Assembly (NCBI GenBank): GCA_937875545.1
Contig: CALLYE010000164.1
Location: 1-16,164, forward strand
Reading direction: 5' to 3'
DNA: 16,164 nucleotides
Source: DTU078 sp002397345
GTDB lineage: Bacteria; Bacillota; Clostridia; Oscillospirales; CAG-272
Shown here: positions 7,301 through 13,332 of the stretch, piece after piece
How positions within the stretch are numbered: position 1 is the first letter of the stretch
Layout of the letters: the number at the start of each line of letters is the position of its first letter
Made by a program: the position numbers and the translations under genes
Notes under the pieces: model-generated
What the model saw: only the letters and a program-made list of their open reading frames with translations
What the model was told of the DNA's origin: nothing
The model's database searches: none

Positions 7301-7322
7301 GGGCGGTCTGTAACGACCGCCC
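7301..7322. repeat. 8-bp perfect GC-rich palindrome
   Basis: GGGCGGTC (7301-7308) and GACCGCCC (7315-7322) form a perfect hairpin with loop TGTAAC, within the gap upstream of the NERD gene. No T-tract follows on either strand, so it is a weak terminator candidate. On the minus strand a TATAAT (7298-7293) follows immediately, but no good -35 box is present. Confidence 0.6.
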
Positions 7323-7328
7323 GTTATA

Positions 7329-7395
7329 AAAACACATGCATTTGACGGCGCGCCGGGGGGCACCGCAGCGTCGGGGCGTCCGGTGTATGCGTTTT
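7329..7395 (-). terminator. Large imperfect hairpin after the acp gene
   Basis: AAAACACATGCA (7329-7340) and TGTATGCGTTTT (7384-7395) are complementary over 12 positions with one mismatch and one G-T pair, and the right arm overlaps the acp stop codon. The intervening 43 nt are very GC-rich and hold shorter internal repeats (CACCG with CGGTG; GCGTC repeats). On the minus strand the structure ends in TGTTTTTATAA, so it could terminate the acyl-ACP operon. The long loop makes this uncertain. Confidence 0.4.
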
Positions 7396-7630
7396 ATTGT
7401 TCATTAACACCCTGCTCGACGAGGTAGTTCACGACGTCTCCTACGGTGATGAATTTGTGTATATCATCGTCTTTTATCTCAATGCCGAATTTCTCTTCGC
7501 ACATAAGTATCAAGTCGGCAAGCTCCAGCGAGTTGATGCCCAGATCGTTTATCAGCTCGGCGTTCGGAGTCACATCCTCCGCTTTTACCTGCATCTCTTC
7601 AACCAATATCTTTTTAACTGCTTCGAACAT
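7394..7630 (-). CDS. acpP: Acyl carrier protein
   Basis: A 78-residue acidic helical protein. The phosphopantetheine attachment motif is DLGINSLELADL (29-40) with the modified Ser at position 34; DLGINSLE is a slight variant of the usual DLGxDSLxxVE. The length is standard for a free ACP carrying acyl groups as thioesters in the cytoplasm. A strong ribosome binding site (AGGAG) precedes the ATG. It starts 52 bp after the stop of the acyl-activating enzyme on the same strand, so the enzyme very likely charges this ACP or shares its pathway. No other fatty acid synthesis gene is in the window, so it is probably a dedicated ACP rather than the main AcpP; the symbol is by family only. Confidence 0.93.
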   Translation of the reverse strand: MFEAVKKILVEEMQVKAEDVTPNAELINDLGINSLELADLILMCEEKFGIEIKDDDIHKFITVGDVVNYLVEQGVNEQ

Positions 7631-7682
7631 AAAAGTAATATCTCCTGAAAATTATATATATTTATTATGTTAAATGACATTG

Positions 7683-9431
7683 TCATTTAATCAAGAAACG
7701 CTTGATTTTGCGCGAGGAGGTTTTTTCAAATTCGGTTTCGCGCAGGTCGACCGCGCGTATTTGTTTGTAAACGGGAAGCGTGCGGTTGAACTCCGTTATA
7801 ATTTCACGAAGCGCCGCCAGCTTTTCGCCGGATGTTTTATCTCCGAAATATTCGGGGTCGGGATAAATTACCGCGGTGGTCACTACTTCGCCCGATTCGT
7901 TTTTACGACCCAGCACCACCGACTCGCCCACGCCCGGGATATGCGACAGCTTTTCTTCCAATTCTTCGGGGAAGATGTTTTTGCCGTTTGAGAGGATGAT
8001 GACATTTTTCTTGCGTCCGGTGATGTAAATATAACCGTCCTTGTCCATATAACCGATGTCGCCGGTGCGGAACCAGCCGTCGTCGGTGAATGCCTGACGC
8101 GTCGCTTCTTCGTTTTTGTAATAACCGAGCATGACGTTTTCACCCTTGACCAGTATCTCGCCGCAGGGGCCGGCTGCCCGGTGATTTCTGTCCGCTTTGT
8201 CGTTTACATAAGTTACGGTGTCGCCGCCCTCTGTGTCAATCTTCACCTTACAGCCGTACACCGGCTGTCCTACCGAGTGGTAACGCACCTTTCCGGGTGA
8301 ATTTACGGCGACAAGCGGCGCGCATTCGGTGATGCCATAACCCTCGAGCAGGAAAACGCCGAACGAATAAAAGTCTTTCACCAGTTTGGGCGCGAGCGGC
8401 GCTCCGCCGCAGACTATGCTGCGCAGATTGCCGCCGAACGCCTGCGTGATCTGCCCGAAAAATTTTTCGCGCATATCCATACCGAGCGAAAGCAGGAGAT
8501 CCGACAGCTTCATCGCAAGTTCGACCTTGCGCCGCATACCCTTTTTATTGATTTCGCCCCATATGCGTTTATATATCGTTTCAACGTACAAAGGTACGAG
8601 CATCAGCGCGTTGGGCTTGAAATAGGCAAACGATTTCATCGTGTTCTTCAGCCCGTCGTTTATGTATATCGACGCGCCGAGGTTCTGGATCGCAAAATGC
8701 CCGCAGGTGACCTCGTATGAGTGGTGCATGGGCAGCACTGACACAAAAGTGTTGCGGTCGTCATATTGCATCGACAGGCAGGACGCGTTTGTCGCCGCGG
8801 TCAGATTGCGCTGCGAAAGCATCACGCCTTTGCTGGTGCCGGTGGTGCCGGAAGTAAAGAGTATGGCGCACATCGGCTCAAGGTCGATTTTATGCGAGGT
8901 AAACCGCGTGTCACCCGACTCGAGCAGCTTCTTGCCGCGCTCGAGCAGCTCTTCCATCGGATAAATATTGCCGGCGCGATCCGAATCGCCGCCGGTGATC
9001 GGGATAAAAACTTTTACGCCGGGCAGCTTTTCGTGCAGCCCGTCGATGCGGCGTGAGAATGACTCGGTATATACAAGCGCCGTAGCCTCGGAGACACGCA
9101 CAAATCCGGCGATATCGTCGTCGCCCAGATCGCGGTCGAGAGGGATGATAACGCCGCCGCCGTTGACGGTCGCGAAATACGCGGTCATATAGTGCGGGTG
9201 CGTTTCGCCGATAATGGCAACGCGCCCGCCCATAATCCCCAGTTCGGCGAAAGCGGTTCCCAGCCGGTTCATATGCTCGAGGTTATCGCGAAAAGAAAAG
9301 CGGCGCAGTTCGCCGTTTTCGCGGTACTCATACAGGGTTTTATCACCGAAACACTCGGCGCCGGTCACGACCAAGTCGCGCAGGTCTTTTATAATTTTTG
9401 GTTTACGATTGGCGATAAGCTGTCTTTTCAA
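7683..9431 (-). CDS. AMP-binding acyl-CoA/acyl-ACP synthetase
   Basis: A 582-residue adenylate-forming enzyme of the long-chain acyl-CoA synthetase type (ANL superfamily). It should activate a fatty acid with ATP and pass the acyl group to CoA or ACP. Core motifs are all present: LFTSGTTGTSKGVMLS (191-206, phosphate loop), GYGITECAP (364-372), WFRTGDIGYMDKDGYIYITG (453-472), R473 with KKNVIILSNGKNIFPEELE (474-492), and near the C-terminus TSSRKIKR (571-578) with catalytic Lys 575. The start is TTG at 9431, supported by CGGAG at the right distance. It is first in a two-gene unit with the ACP gene, behind a perfect promoter at 9525-9553, which favours an acyl-ACP ligase role such as scavenging exogenous or recycled fatty acids. 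A polyketide or special-lipid role is possible. Confidence 0.93.
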   Translation of the reverse strand: MKRQLIANRKPKIIKDLRDLVVTGAECFGDKTLYEYRENGELRRFSFRDNLEHMNRLGTAFAELGIMGGRVAIIGETHPHYMTAYFATVNGGGVIIPLDRDLGDDDIAGFVRVSEATALVYTESFSRRIDGLHEKLPGVKVFIPITGGDSDRAGNIYPMEELLERGKKLLESGDTRFTSHKIDLEPMCAILFTSGTTGTSKGVMLSQRNLTAATNASCLSMQYDDRNTFVSVLPMHHSYEVTCGHFAIQNLGASIYINDGLKNTMKSFAYFKPNALMLVPLYVETIYKRIWGEINKKGMRRKVELAMKLSDLLLSLGMDMREKFFGQITQAFGGNLRSIVCGGAPLAPKLVKDFYSFGVFLLEGYGITECAPLVAVNSPGKVRYHSVGQPVYGCKVKIDTEGGDTVTYVNDKADRNHRAAGPCGEILVKGENVMLGYYKNEEATRQAFTDDGWFRTGDIGYMDKDGYIYITGRKKNVIILSNGKNIFPEELEEKLSHIPGVGESVVLGRKNESGEVVTTAVIYPDPEYFGDKTSGEKLAALREIITEFNRTLPVYKQIRAVDLRETEFEKTSSRKIKRFLIK

Positions 9432-9470
9432 TTTTATACGCTCCGTACTATGATGATAACAGCCACCCGG

Positions 9471-9514
9471 CAGACAAAAGTCTGATATGATATTTTTCTT
9501 CGCAAAACAGACTT
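9471..9514 (-). promoter_or_regulatory. Alternative-pairing leader element before the acyl-ACP operon
   Basis: Three copies of the CAGAC/GTCTG half-site lie in the transcribed leader. CAGAC (9471-9475) and GTCTG (9480-9484) form a tight hairpin with a 4-nt loop. AAGTCTG (9478-9484) can instead pair with CAGACTT (9508-9514) across 23 nt. The two pairings exclude each other, as in attenuators, or the sites could be a repressor operator just downstream of the start site. Function is inferred only. Confidence 0.35.
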
Positions 9515-9524
9515 AACGGATATA

Positions 9525-9553
9525 ATTATATTATTGCCCGAGCGGTTTGTCAA
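9525..9553 (-). promoter_or_regulatory. Consensus sigma-A promoter for the acyl-ACP synthetase operon
   Basis: TTGACA (9553-9548) and TATAAT (9530-9525), both perfect consensus, with a 17-bp spacer on the minus strand. The start would be near 9518, giving a leader of about 87 nt to the TTG at 9431. The strength suggests either high expression or a promoter held by a repressor. Confidence 0.85.
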
Positions 9554-9640
9554 GGAATTTTTGTGAATATTATATTAATCGGTTGGGTAAACGGGCAAAA
9601 TGGCGGCTTTAAGAGAGTTCGCGGCAATGCAATTTATATA

Positions 9641-9669
9641 TTTACAAATAAACTTCCATGTGATATAAT
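9641..9669 (+). promoter_or_regulatory. Sigma-A promoter for the isomerase gene
   Basis: TTTACA (9641-9646), 17-bp spacer, TATAAT (9664-9669). Transcription would start near 9676, with AGGGGG (9690-9695) as ribosome binding site before the ATG at 9704. It is divergent from the acyl-ACP promoter, with about 90 bp between the two -35 boxes. Confidence 0.8.
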
Positions 9670-9703
9670 CATTTTACCATAAATTATACAGGGGGCAAAA
9701 AAT

Positions 9704-10549
9704 ATGAAAACTTGCGTAAATTCATACAGCTTCGGCAAATACAACAACACTCTGGGCGCGGAGGGCGTTGCCGTAAAAGCGGCGGAGCTGGGTTTCTCCG
9801 CGATAGAATATACCGAAGGCGGCTGGACAGACGACTTCTCGGTCGATACGGCGAAGCGTGTGCGTGAGAAGGCCGAATCGCTGGGTCTGGCAATCCCCGC
9901 GTTCTGCGTCGGAGCCGATTTTATAAACGGCAGTATGGAAGAAACGTTAAAACACCTCCGCCGCTGCGCCGATTTTGCCGCCGCTCTCGGCGCCGCCGCA
10001 ATGCGTCACGATGTGGCGCAGCAGCCGCGAAGCCGGAAATACCGCATCGGATATAACGACATGCTCCCCACGCTGGTTGAGGGCTGTACCGAGGCGACCA
10101 AATACGCCGAACAGTTGGGGTTGCGCACCATGACGGAGAATCACGGCTATTTTTCACAGGACGCGCGGCGCGTGGAGTCGCTTATCAACGCCGTCAGCCA
10201 CCCGAACTTCGGAGCGCTGGTGGATGTGGGCAATTTTATGTGCGCCGACGAAGATCCGGTCGTGTCGGTGGGCATTATGGCGCCGTATGCGTTCCATGTA
10301 CACGCCAAGGATTTTCACTTTAAACCGGGTATGCTCGATTATCCCGGCGGCGGCTGGTTCTACACCCGGTCGGGCAACTATCTGCGGGGAGCGGTTATCG
10401 GTCACGGCGACGCAAAGGTCAGACAGAGCGTCGGCGTATTACGGCGCGCGGGCTATGATGGTTATGTTTCAATCGAGTTCGAGGGCATCGAGGACAATTT
10501 AACCGGGATAACCCTCGGGCTTGAAAATCTTAACAAATATATTGTTTGA
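9704..10549 (+). CDS. Sugar phosphate isomerase/epimerase family protein (TIM barrel)
   Basis: 281 residues with the xylose-isomerase-like TIM-barrel pattern (AP endonuclease 2 family; COG1082 type). Features are an N-terminal strand ending NSYSF (6-10), FSAIEYTEGG (31-40), an E145 metal ligand in TMTENHGY, D174 in ALVDVGN, H198 and H200 in FHVHAKDFH, and E258/E260 in VSIEFEG. Together these give the usual Glu-Asp-His-Glu divalent metal site. Members isomerise or epimerise sugars and inositol derivatives, often in catabolic clusters. No sugar transporter or kinase is adjacent here, so the substrate is unknown. The start is well supported by the ribosome binding site and promoter. Its stop codon is followed directly by the next gene. 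Confidence 0.88.
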   Translation: MKTCVNSYSFGKYNNTLGAEGVAVKAAELGFSAIEYTEGGWTDDFSVDTAKRVREKAESLGLAIPAFCVGADFINGSMEETLKHLRRCADFAAALGAAAMRHDVAQQPRSRKYRIGYNDMLPTLVEGCTEATKYAEQLGLRTMTENHGYFSQDARRVESLINAVSHPNFGALVDVGNFMCADEDPVVSVGIMAPYAFHVHAKDFHFKPGMLDYPGGGWFYTRSGNYLRGAVIGHGDAKVRQSVGVLRRAGYDGYVSIEFEGIEDNLTGITLGLENLNKYIV

Positions 10550-10551
10550 AC

Positions 10552-11259
10552 ATGGGAGTTCGGGTTAACAATAATCACGTCCCCCATGGTGAAAAAAACA
10601 AGCGCAAGCATATTCCGGCGCTGCGGCTGATTATCATAATCGCAGCCGCGGCGCTGGCGCTGGGCGCGCTGATATTAGCAAACAGCATCGATTTCGACAA
10701 ATTATTTGCAAAGCTGTTCACGCCAAAACCGTTAGCGGGTGACAGCACGCCGCAAAACATCGAATTCGCGCCTATCGACTACGACGAGAATATATTCGAA
10801 AACGAAGCCTATATGGCTCAAAACCGTTTAATACGCTATACGGACGGCCCGCTTTCGACAATAATCGCCGACGGTAATTATGCGTTATACGGCGACGCGG
10901 TCGTGCTGCTGCACAACTATTTAGAAGCGGTAATCGCGGGCGACGCGAAAGCGCTGCCCGAATTATTCACCGATGATTATAAAAAGAATAATAAACTGCC
11001 GGCAAAATTCACGATGCAGAAGATTTATGACATCGAGATTGAATTTTATTCTCAGAATATAATAAACAAAGGCAAGATCAACGAGGTCACGCGCTGCGAA
11101 TATATTATACGCTACAATATAATGGAAAATAACGGCACCTTCCGCAGCGACGTCGGCAGCGGCGCCGCGGTGCCCGAGATTTTCGAAGTGCTCATTGATT
11201 ACAGCCGGGATTTGACCCAAATAAACAGCATTACTAAAATAAAACGCGCAGCAAGCTGA
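10552..11259 (+). CDS. Hypothetical membrane-anchored extracytoplasmic protein
   Basis: About 235 residues, not recognised as a named family. A basic, His/Lys/Asn-rich N-terminus is followed by one membrane helix (about 25-45) and a Pro-containing linker. After that comes an acidic, soluble region of about 170 residues, probably outside the cell. The segment YGDAVVLLHNYLEAVIAGDAKALPELFTDDY and the later alternating strands (RCEYIIRYNI, EIFEVLIDYS) resemble an NTF2-like fold, which is an inference. The ATG at 10552 begins 3 nt after the upstream stop; a TTG at 10546 overlaps that stop. Neither has a good ribosome binding site, so translation may be coupled to the isomerase gene. It contains no obvious catalytic motif. 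Confidence 0.75.
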   Translation: MGVRVNNNHVPHGEKNKRKHIPALRLIIIIAAAALALGALILANSIDFDKLFAKLFTPKPLAGDSTPQNIEFAPIDYDENIFENEAYMAQNRLIRYTDGPLSTIIADGNYALYGDAVVLLHNYLEAVIAGDAKALPELFTDDYKKNNKLPAKFTMQKIYDIEIEFYSQNIINKGKINEVTRCEYIIRYNIMENNGTFRSDVGSGAAVPEIFEVLIDYSRDLTQINSITKIKRAAS

Positions 11260-11296
11260 ATATATTGTGTTTTTAAGGGGGTTTAAATCACAGTCA

Positions 11297-11524
11297 ATGA
11301 CTATCCTCACACCGTTTTTTTGGCTCGCCGCGCTGGTATTTGCGATCATTCTGACGCTGTGCGGCAGCAGGGGCGCGCTTTATATCGTTTATCCGGCGGC
11401 GGCGGGGCTGCTCGCGGCGGCGGCGCCCCTGCCCGCGCGGATTCAATTTGCGGTATTTACGGTTGTATTAGCGATAACTGCGATTATTAAAGGGTTAAAA
11501 ACCCTATTCACTAAAAATTCATAA
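11297..11524 (+). CDS. Small hydrophobic membrane protein, NfeD-like N-terminal region
   Basis: 75 residues, almost entirely hydrophobic, with two to three predicted membrane helices and a short basic C-terminus (KGLKTLFTKNS). The helix order, with a Gly/Ala-rich middle and a final helix ending in basic residues, recalls the membrane half of NfeD-type proteins but without their soluble OB-fold domain. The resemblance is weak. An AAGGGGG sequence (11275-11281) lies about 15 nt before the ATG at 11297, slightly far. An in-frame GTG at 11267 would precede that site and is less likely. It follows the hypothetical protein by 37 bp on the same strand and may be its partner. Confidence 0.6.
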   Translation: MTILTPFFWLAALVFAIILTLCGSRGALYIVYPAAAGLLAAAAPLPARIQFAVFTVVLAITAIIKGLKTLFTKNS

Positions 11525-11543
11525 ACAAAATTGCGCCCGCATA

Positions 11544-11572
11544 TTGCAAAATTCGGGAGGATATGATATACT
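11544..11572 (+). promoter_or_regulatory. Sigma-A promoter for tRNA-Glu
   Basis: TTGCAA (11544-11549), 17-bp spacer, TATACT (11567-11572). The start would be near 11579, about 40 nt before the mature tRNA. The pre-tRNA leader can form a small hairpin (TCCC with GGGA around 11585-11599) followed by T6 at about 11609. Confidence 0.75.
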
Positions 11573-11619
11573 ATAAAACGTTCCCACGTGTTGCGGGACG
11601 TAAATGATTTTTTAATGAT

Positions 11620-11694
11620 GGCCTGTTGGTCAAGCGGTTAAGACGCCGCCCTCTCACGGCGGAATCAGGAGTTCGATTCTCCTACGGGTCACCA
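11620..11694 (+). tRNA. tRNA-Glu (anticodon CTC), CCA encoded
   Basis: The acceptor arms GGCCTGT and ACGGGTC pair over 7 positions, including two G-T pairs. The D arm has GTC/GAC. The anticodon arm CCGCC-CTCTCAC-GGCGG places T33 before anticodon CTC, which reads GAG codons. The T arm is AGGAG-TTCGATT-CTCCT. Discriminator A (11691) is followed by an encoded CCA (11692-11694). It is a single tRNA gene with its own promoter and terminator. No integrase or duplicated 3' end is visible, so there is no sign that it served as an integration site. Confidence 0.95.
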
Positions 11695-11701
11695 ATATTT
11701 T

Positions 11702-11740
11702 TAAAAAACGGTGTACAATTTTGTACGCCGTGTTTTAATT
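11702..11740 (+). terminator. Intrinsic terminator after tRNA-Glu
   Basis: ACGGTGTAC (11708-11716) pairs with GTACGCCGT (11723-11731), 9 bp with one G-T pair and a 6-nt loop. An A6 run lies before it and GTTTTAATT after it. Confidence 0.85.
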
Positions 11741-11788
11741 ATAGGATTGTTTGTTATATTATAAGATTATTAAACGGGGTGCGATTAT

Positions 11789-13015
11789 ATGTTACACGGA
11801 AACGCTGTTATCGGACAGTCGGGCGGACCGACCGCCGCTATCAACGCCTCGCTTGCGGGTGTGATCCGCGGCGCGCTCGCTGCGGAGTGTATTGACAAGA
11901 TATGGGGCGCTTTCAACGGCGTCGAGGGTATGCTCTCGGGCAGAATGTGCGATTTGCGTGCGATTTTATCGTGTGAGGACGAATTAGAGCTGCTCTCTCA
12001 CACACCCGCGGCGGCGCTCGGTTCGTGCCGGCGCAAACTGTCCGCCTCGGGCGAGGGCGAGGACTACGAGCGGCTGTTTAAAATGTTCGCCGAAAACAAT
12101 ATACGCTATTTTTTCTACATCGGCGGAAACGACTCGATGGATACTGTCGCGAAGGTAACATCTTATGCTGAAAAGATCGGTTATAAGCTGCGCGTGATGG
12201 GCGTGCCCAAGACGATCGACAACGACGTCTGCGGCACCGACCACACGCCGGGCTATGGTTCCGCCGCCAAATATATCGCCGCGTCGGTGCAGGAGATATT
12301 GCGCGACTGCGCCGTATACACGGTGAAGGCGGTGACTATCGTCGAGATTATGGGACGCGACGCAGGCTGGCTGACCGCCGCCGCGGGCTTACCCCGTCTG
12401 CGCTACGGCATCGCGCCCGACTATATTTACCTCCCAGAGCGGACGTTTGATCTTGACAGCTTCACAACCGATGTTATGGCGGCGCTGGAACGCCGTCCGA
12501 ACATCGTTATCGCGGCATCGGAGGGACTGCGGCTCGCCGACGGCACATATGTGGGCGAGTGCGCGCAGAGCGGTGCGTGCGACGCGTTCGGGCACCGATA
12601 CCTTGCCGGTACGGCAAAGGTATTGGAGCAGGCGGTGAAAGAGAAGATCGGTTGTAAAACGCGTTCGGTCGAGCTGAATATCCTCCAGCGCTGCGCAAGC
12701 CACATCGCGTCGGAGACAGACCTGCGAGAGGCGTCAATGATCGGACGCGCTGCGGTCGAGTTCGCCATTTCGGGCGAAACCGGCAAGATGATGGGTTTCG
12801 AGCGCGTATCGGACGAACCGTACAGGGTCGCGGCGCGCTGCGGCGATATCAAAAAAATCGCCAATTTGATACGCAAAATGCCTGATGAATTCATAAATGC
12901 CGACGGTAACAATGTCACCGATGAATGTCTGCGCTATATCGAGCCGCTTGTTATGGGCGAGCCGAAACTGGCGTATGAGGGCGGGCTGCCCAAACATTTT
13001 ATAATCCCGAGATAA
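11789..13015 (+). CDS. pfp: Pyrophosphate-dependent 6-phosphofructokinase
   Basis: A 408-residue PFK-family enzyme converting fructose 6-phosphate and fructose 1,6-bisphosphate in glycolysis/gluconeogenesis. Motifs are QSGGPTAAINAS (10-21), IGGNDSMDT (111-119), PKTIDND (140-146), HTPGYGSAAKY (152-162), MGRDAGW (188-194) and YLPE (214-217). Two residues point to PPi rather than ATP as phosphoryl donor: Asp 115 where ATP enzymes have Gly (GGDG) and Lys 141 where they have Gly (PGTIDND). Asp 192 in MGRDAGW replaces the more usual His. The length is typical of the non-allosteric PPi group common in anaerobes. The ribosome binding site GGGG precedes the ATG at 11789. It is transcribed alone, between the tRNA terminator and the hairpin at 13031. 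Confidence 0.93.
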   Translation: MLHGNAVIGQSGGPTAAINASLAGVIRGALAAECIDKIWGAFNGVEGMLSGRMCDLRAILSCEDELELLSHTPAAALGSCRRKLSASGEGEDYERLFKMFAENNIRYFFYIGGNDSMDTVAKVTSYAEKIGYKLRVMGVPKTIDNDVCGTDHTPGYGSAAKYIAASVQEILRDCAVYTVKAVTIVEIMGRDAGWLTAAAGLPRLRYGIAPDYIYLPERTFDLDSFTTDVMAALERRPNIVIAASEGLRLADGTYVGECAQSGACDAFGHRYLAGTAKVLEQAVKEKIGCKTRSVELNILQRCASHIASETDLREASMIGRAAVEFAISGETGKMMGFERVSDEPYRVAARCGDIKKIANLIRKMPDEFINADGNNVTDECLRYIEPLVMGEPKLAYEGGLPKHFIIPR

Positions 13016-13030
13016 CGCGATAAAAGATAT

Positions 13031-13052
13031 GGGACGCCGGTATCGGCGTCCC
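13031..13052 (+). terminator. 9-bp GC-rich hairpin after pfp
   Basis: GGGACGCCG (13031-13039) and CGGCGTCCC (13044-13052) are perfectly complementary with loop GTAT, 15 bp past the pfp stop. No T-run follows (GTCTGCGTG), so it is either a Rho-assisted/3'-end-protecting hairpin or one of the intergenic GC-rich palindromes. Confidence 0.55.
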
Positions 13053-13332
13053 GTCTGCGTGTCCGGATACTCTGTCCGCGAGATTTATACGCTAAAAAAT
13101 ACCCCTAAAGAAATATTTTCGCATACGCGGAACAAACAGGATATTTACGCGTCATATAAAACAAGATACATCGGAGTGCCATATTGCACCATTTTAATAG
13201 CTATGTGTAAATTAATAAATTTAAATATTAATTTAATTTTAACTATTGTGTTTTAATGACACCTATGGTAAAATAAATAGCGTAATAGGCATAATAATGT
13301 TCACTATACCACAAATATAACGGAGGAAAATT
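13053..13332 (+). promoter_or_regulatory. Intergenic region and promoter of the S-layer protein gene
   Basis: The gap between pfp and the surface-protein gene is 317 bp and is AT-rich after the hairpin (TTAAATATTAATTTAATTTT-like tract near 13211-13240, possibly an UP-type element). A sigma-A promoter is proposed at TTGTGT (13246-13251), 17-bp spacer, TAAAAT (13269-13274). The leader is about 50 nt and ends in a strong ribosome binding site GGAGGA (13322-13327) before ATG 13333. I see no convincing gene in the gap. Confidence 0.6.

Noticed and set aside
11620..11694. tRNA-Glu as an integration (att) site
   Set aside because: No integrase gene, phage gene or repeated tRNA 3' end is seen in the window.
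13029..13256. 75-codon open frame between pfp and the SLH gene
   Set aside because: It begins inside the GC-rich hairpin, has no ribosome binding site, mixed composition and runs into the promoter of the next gene.
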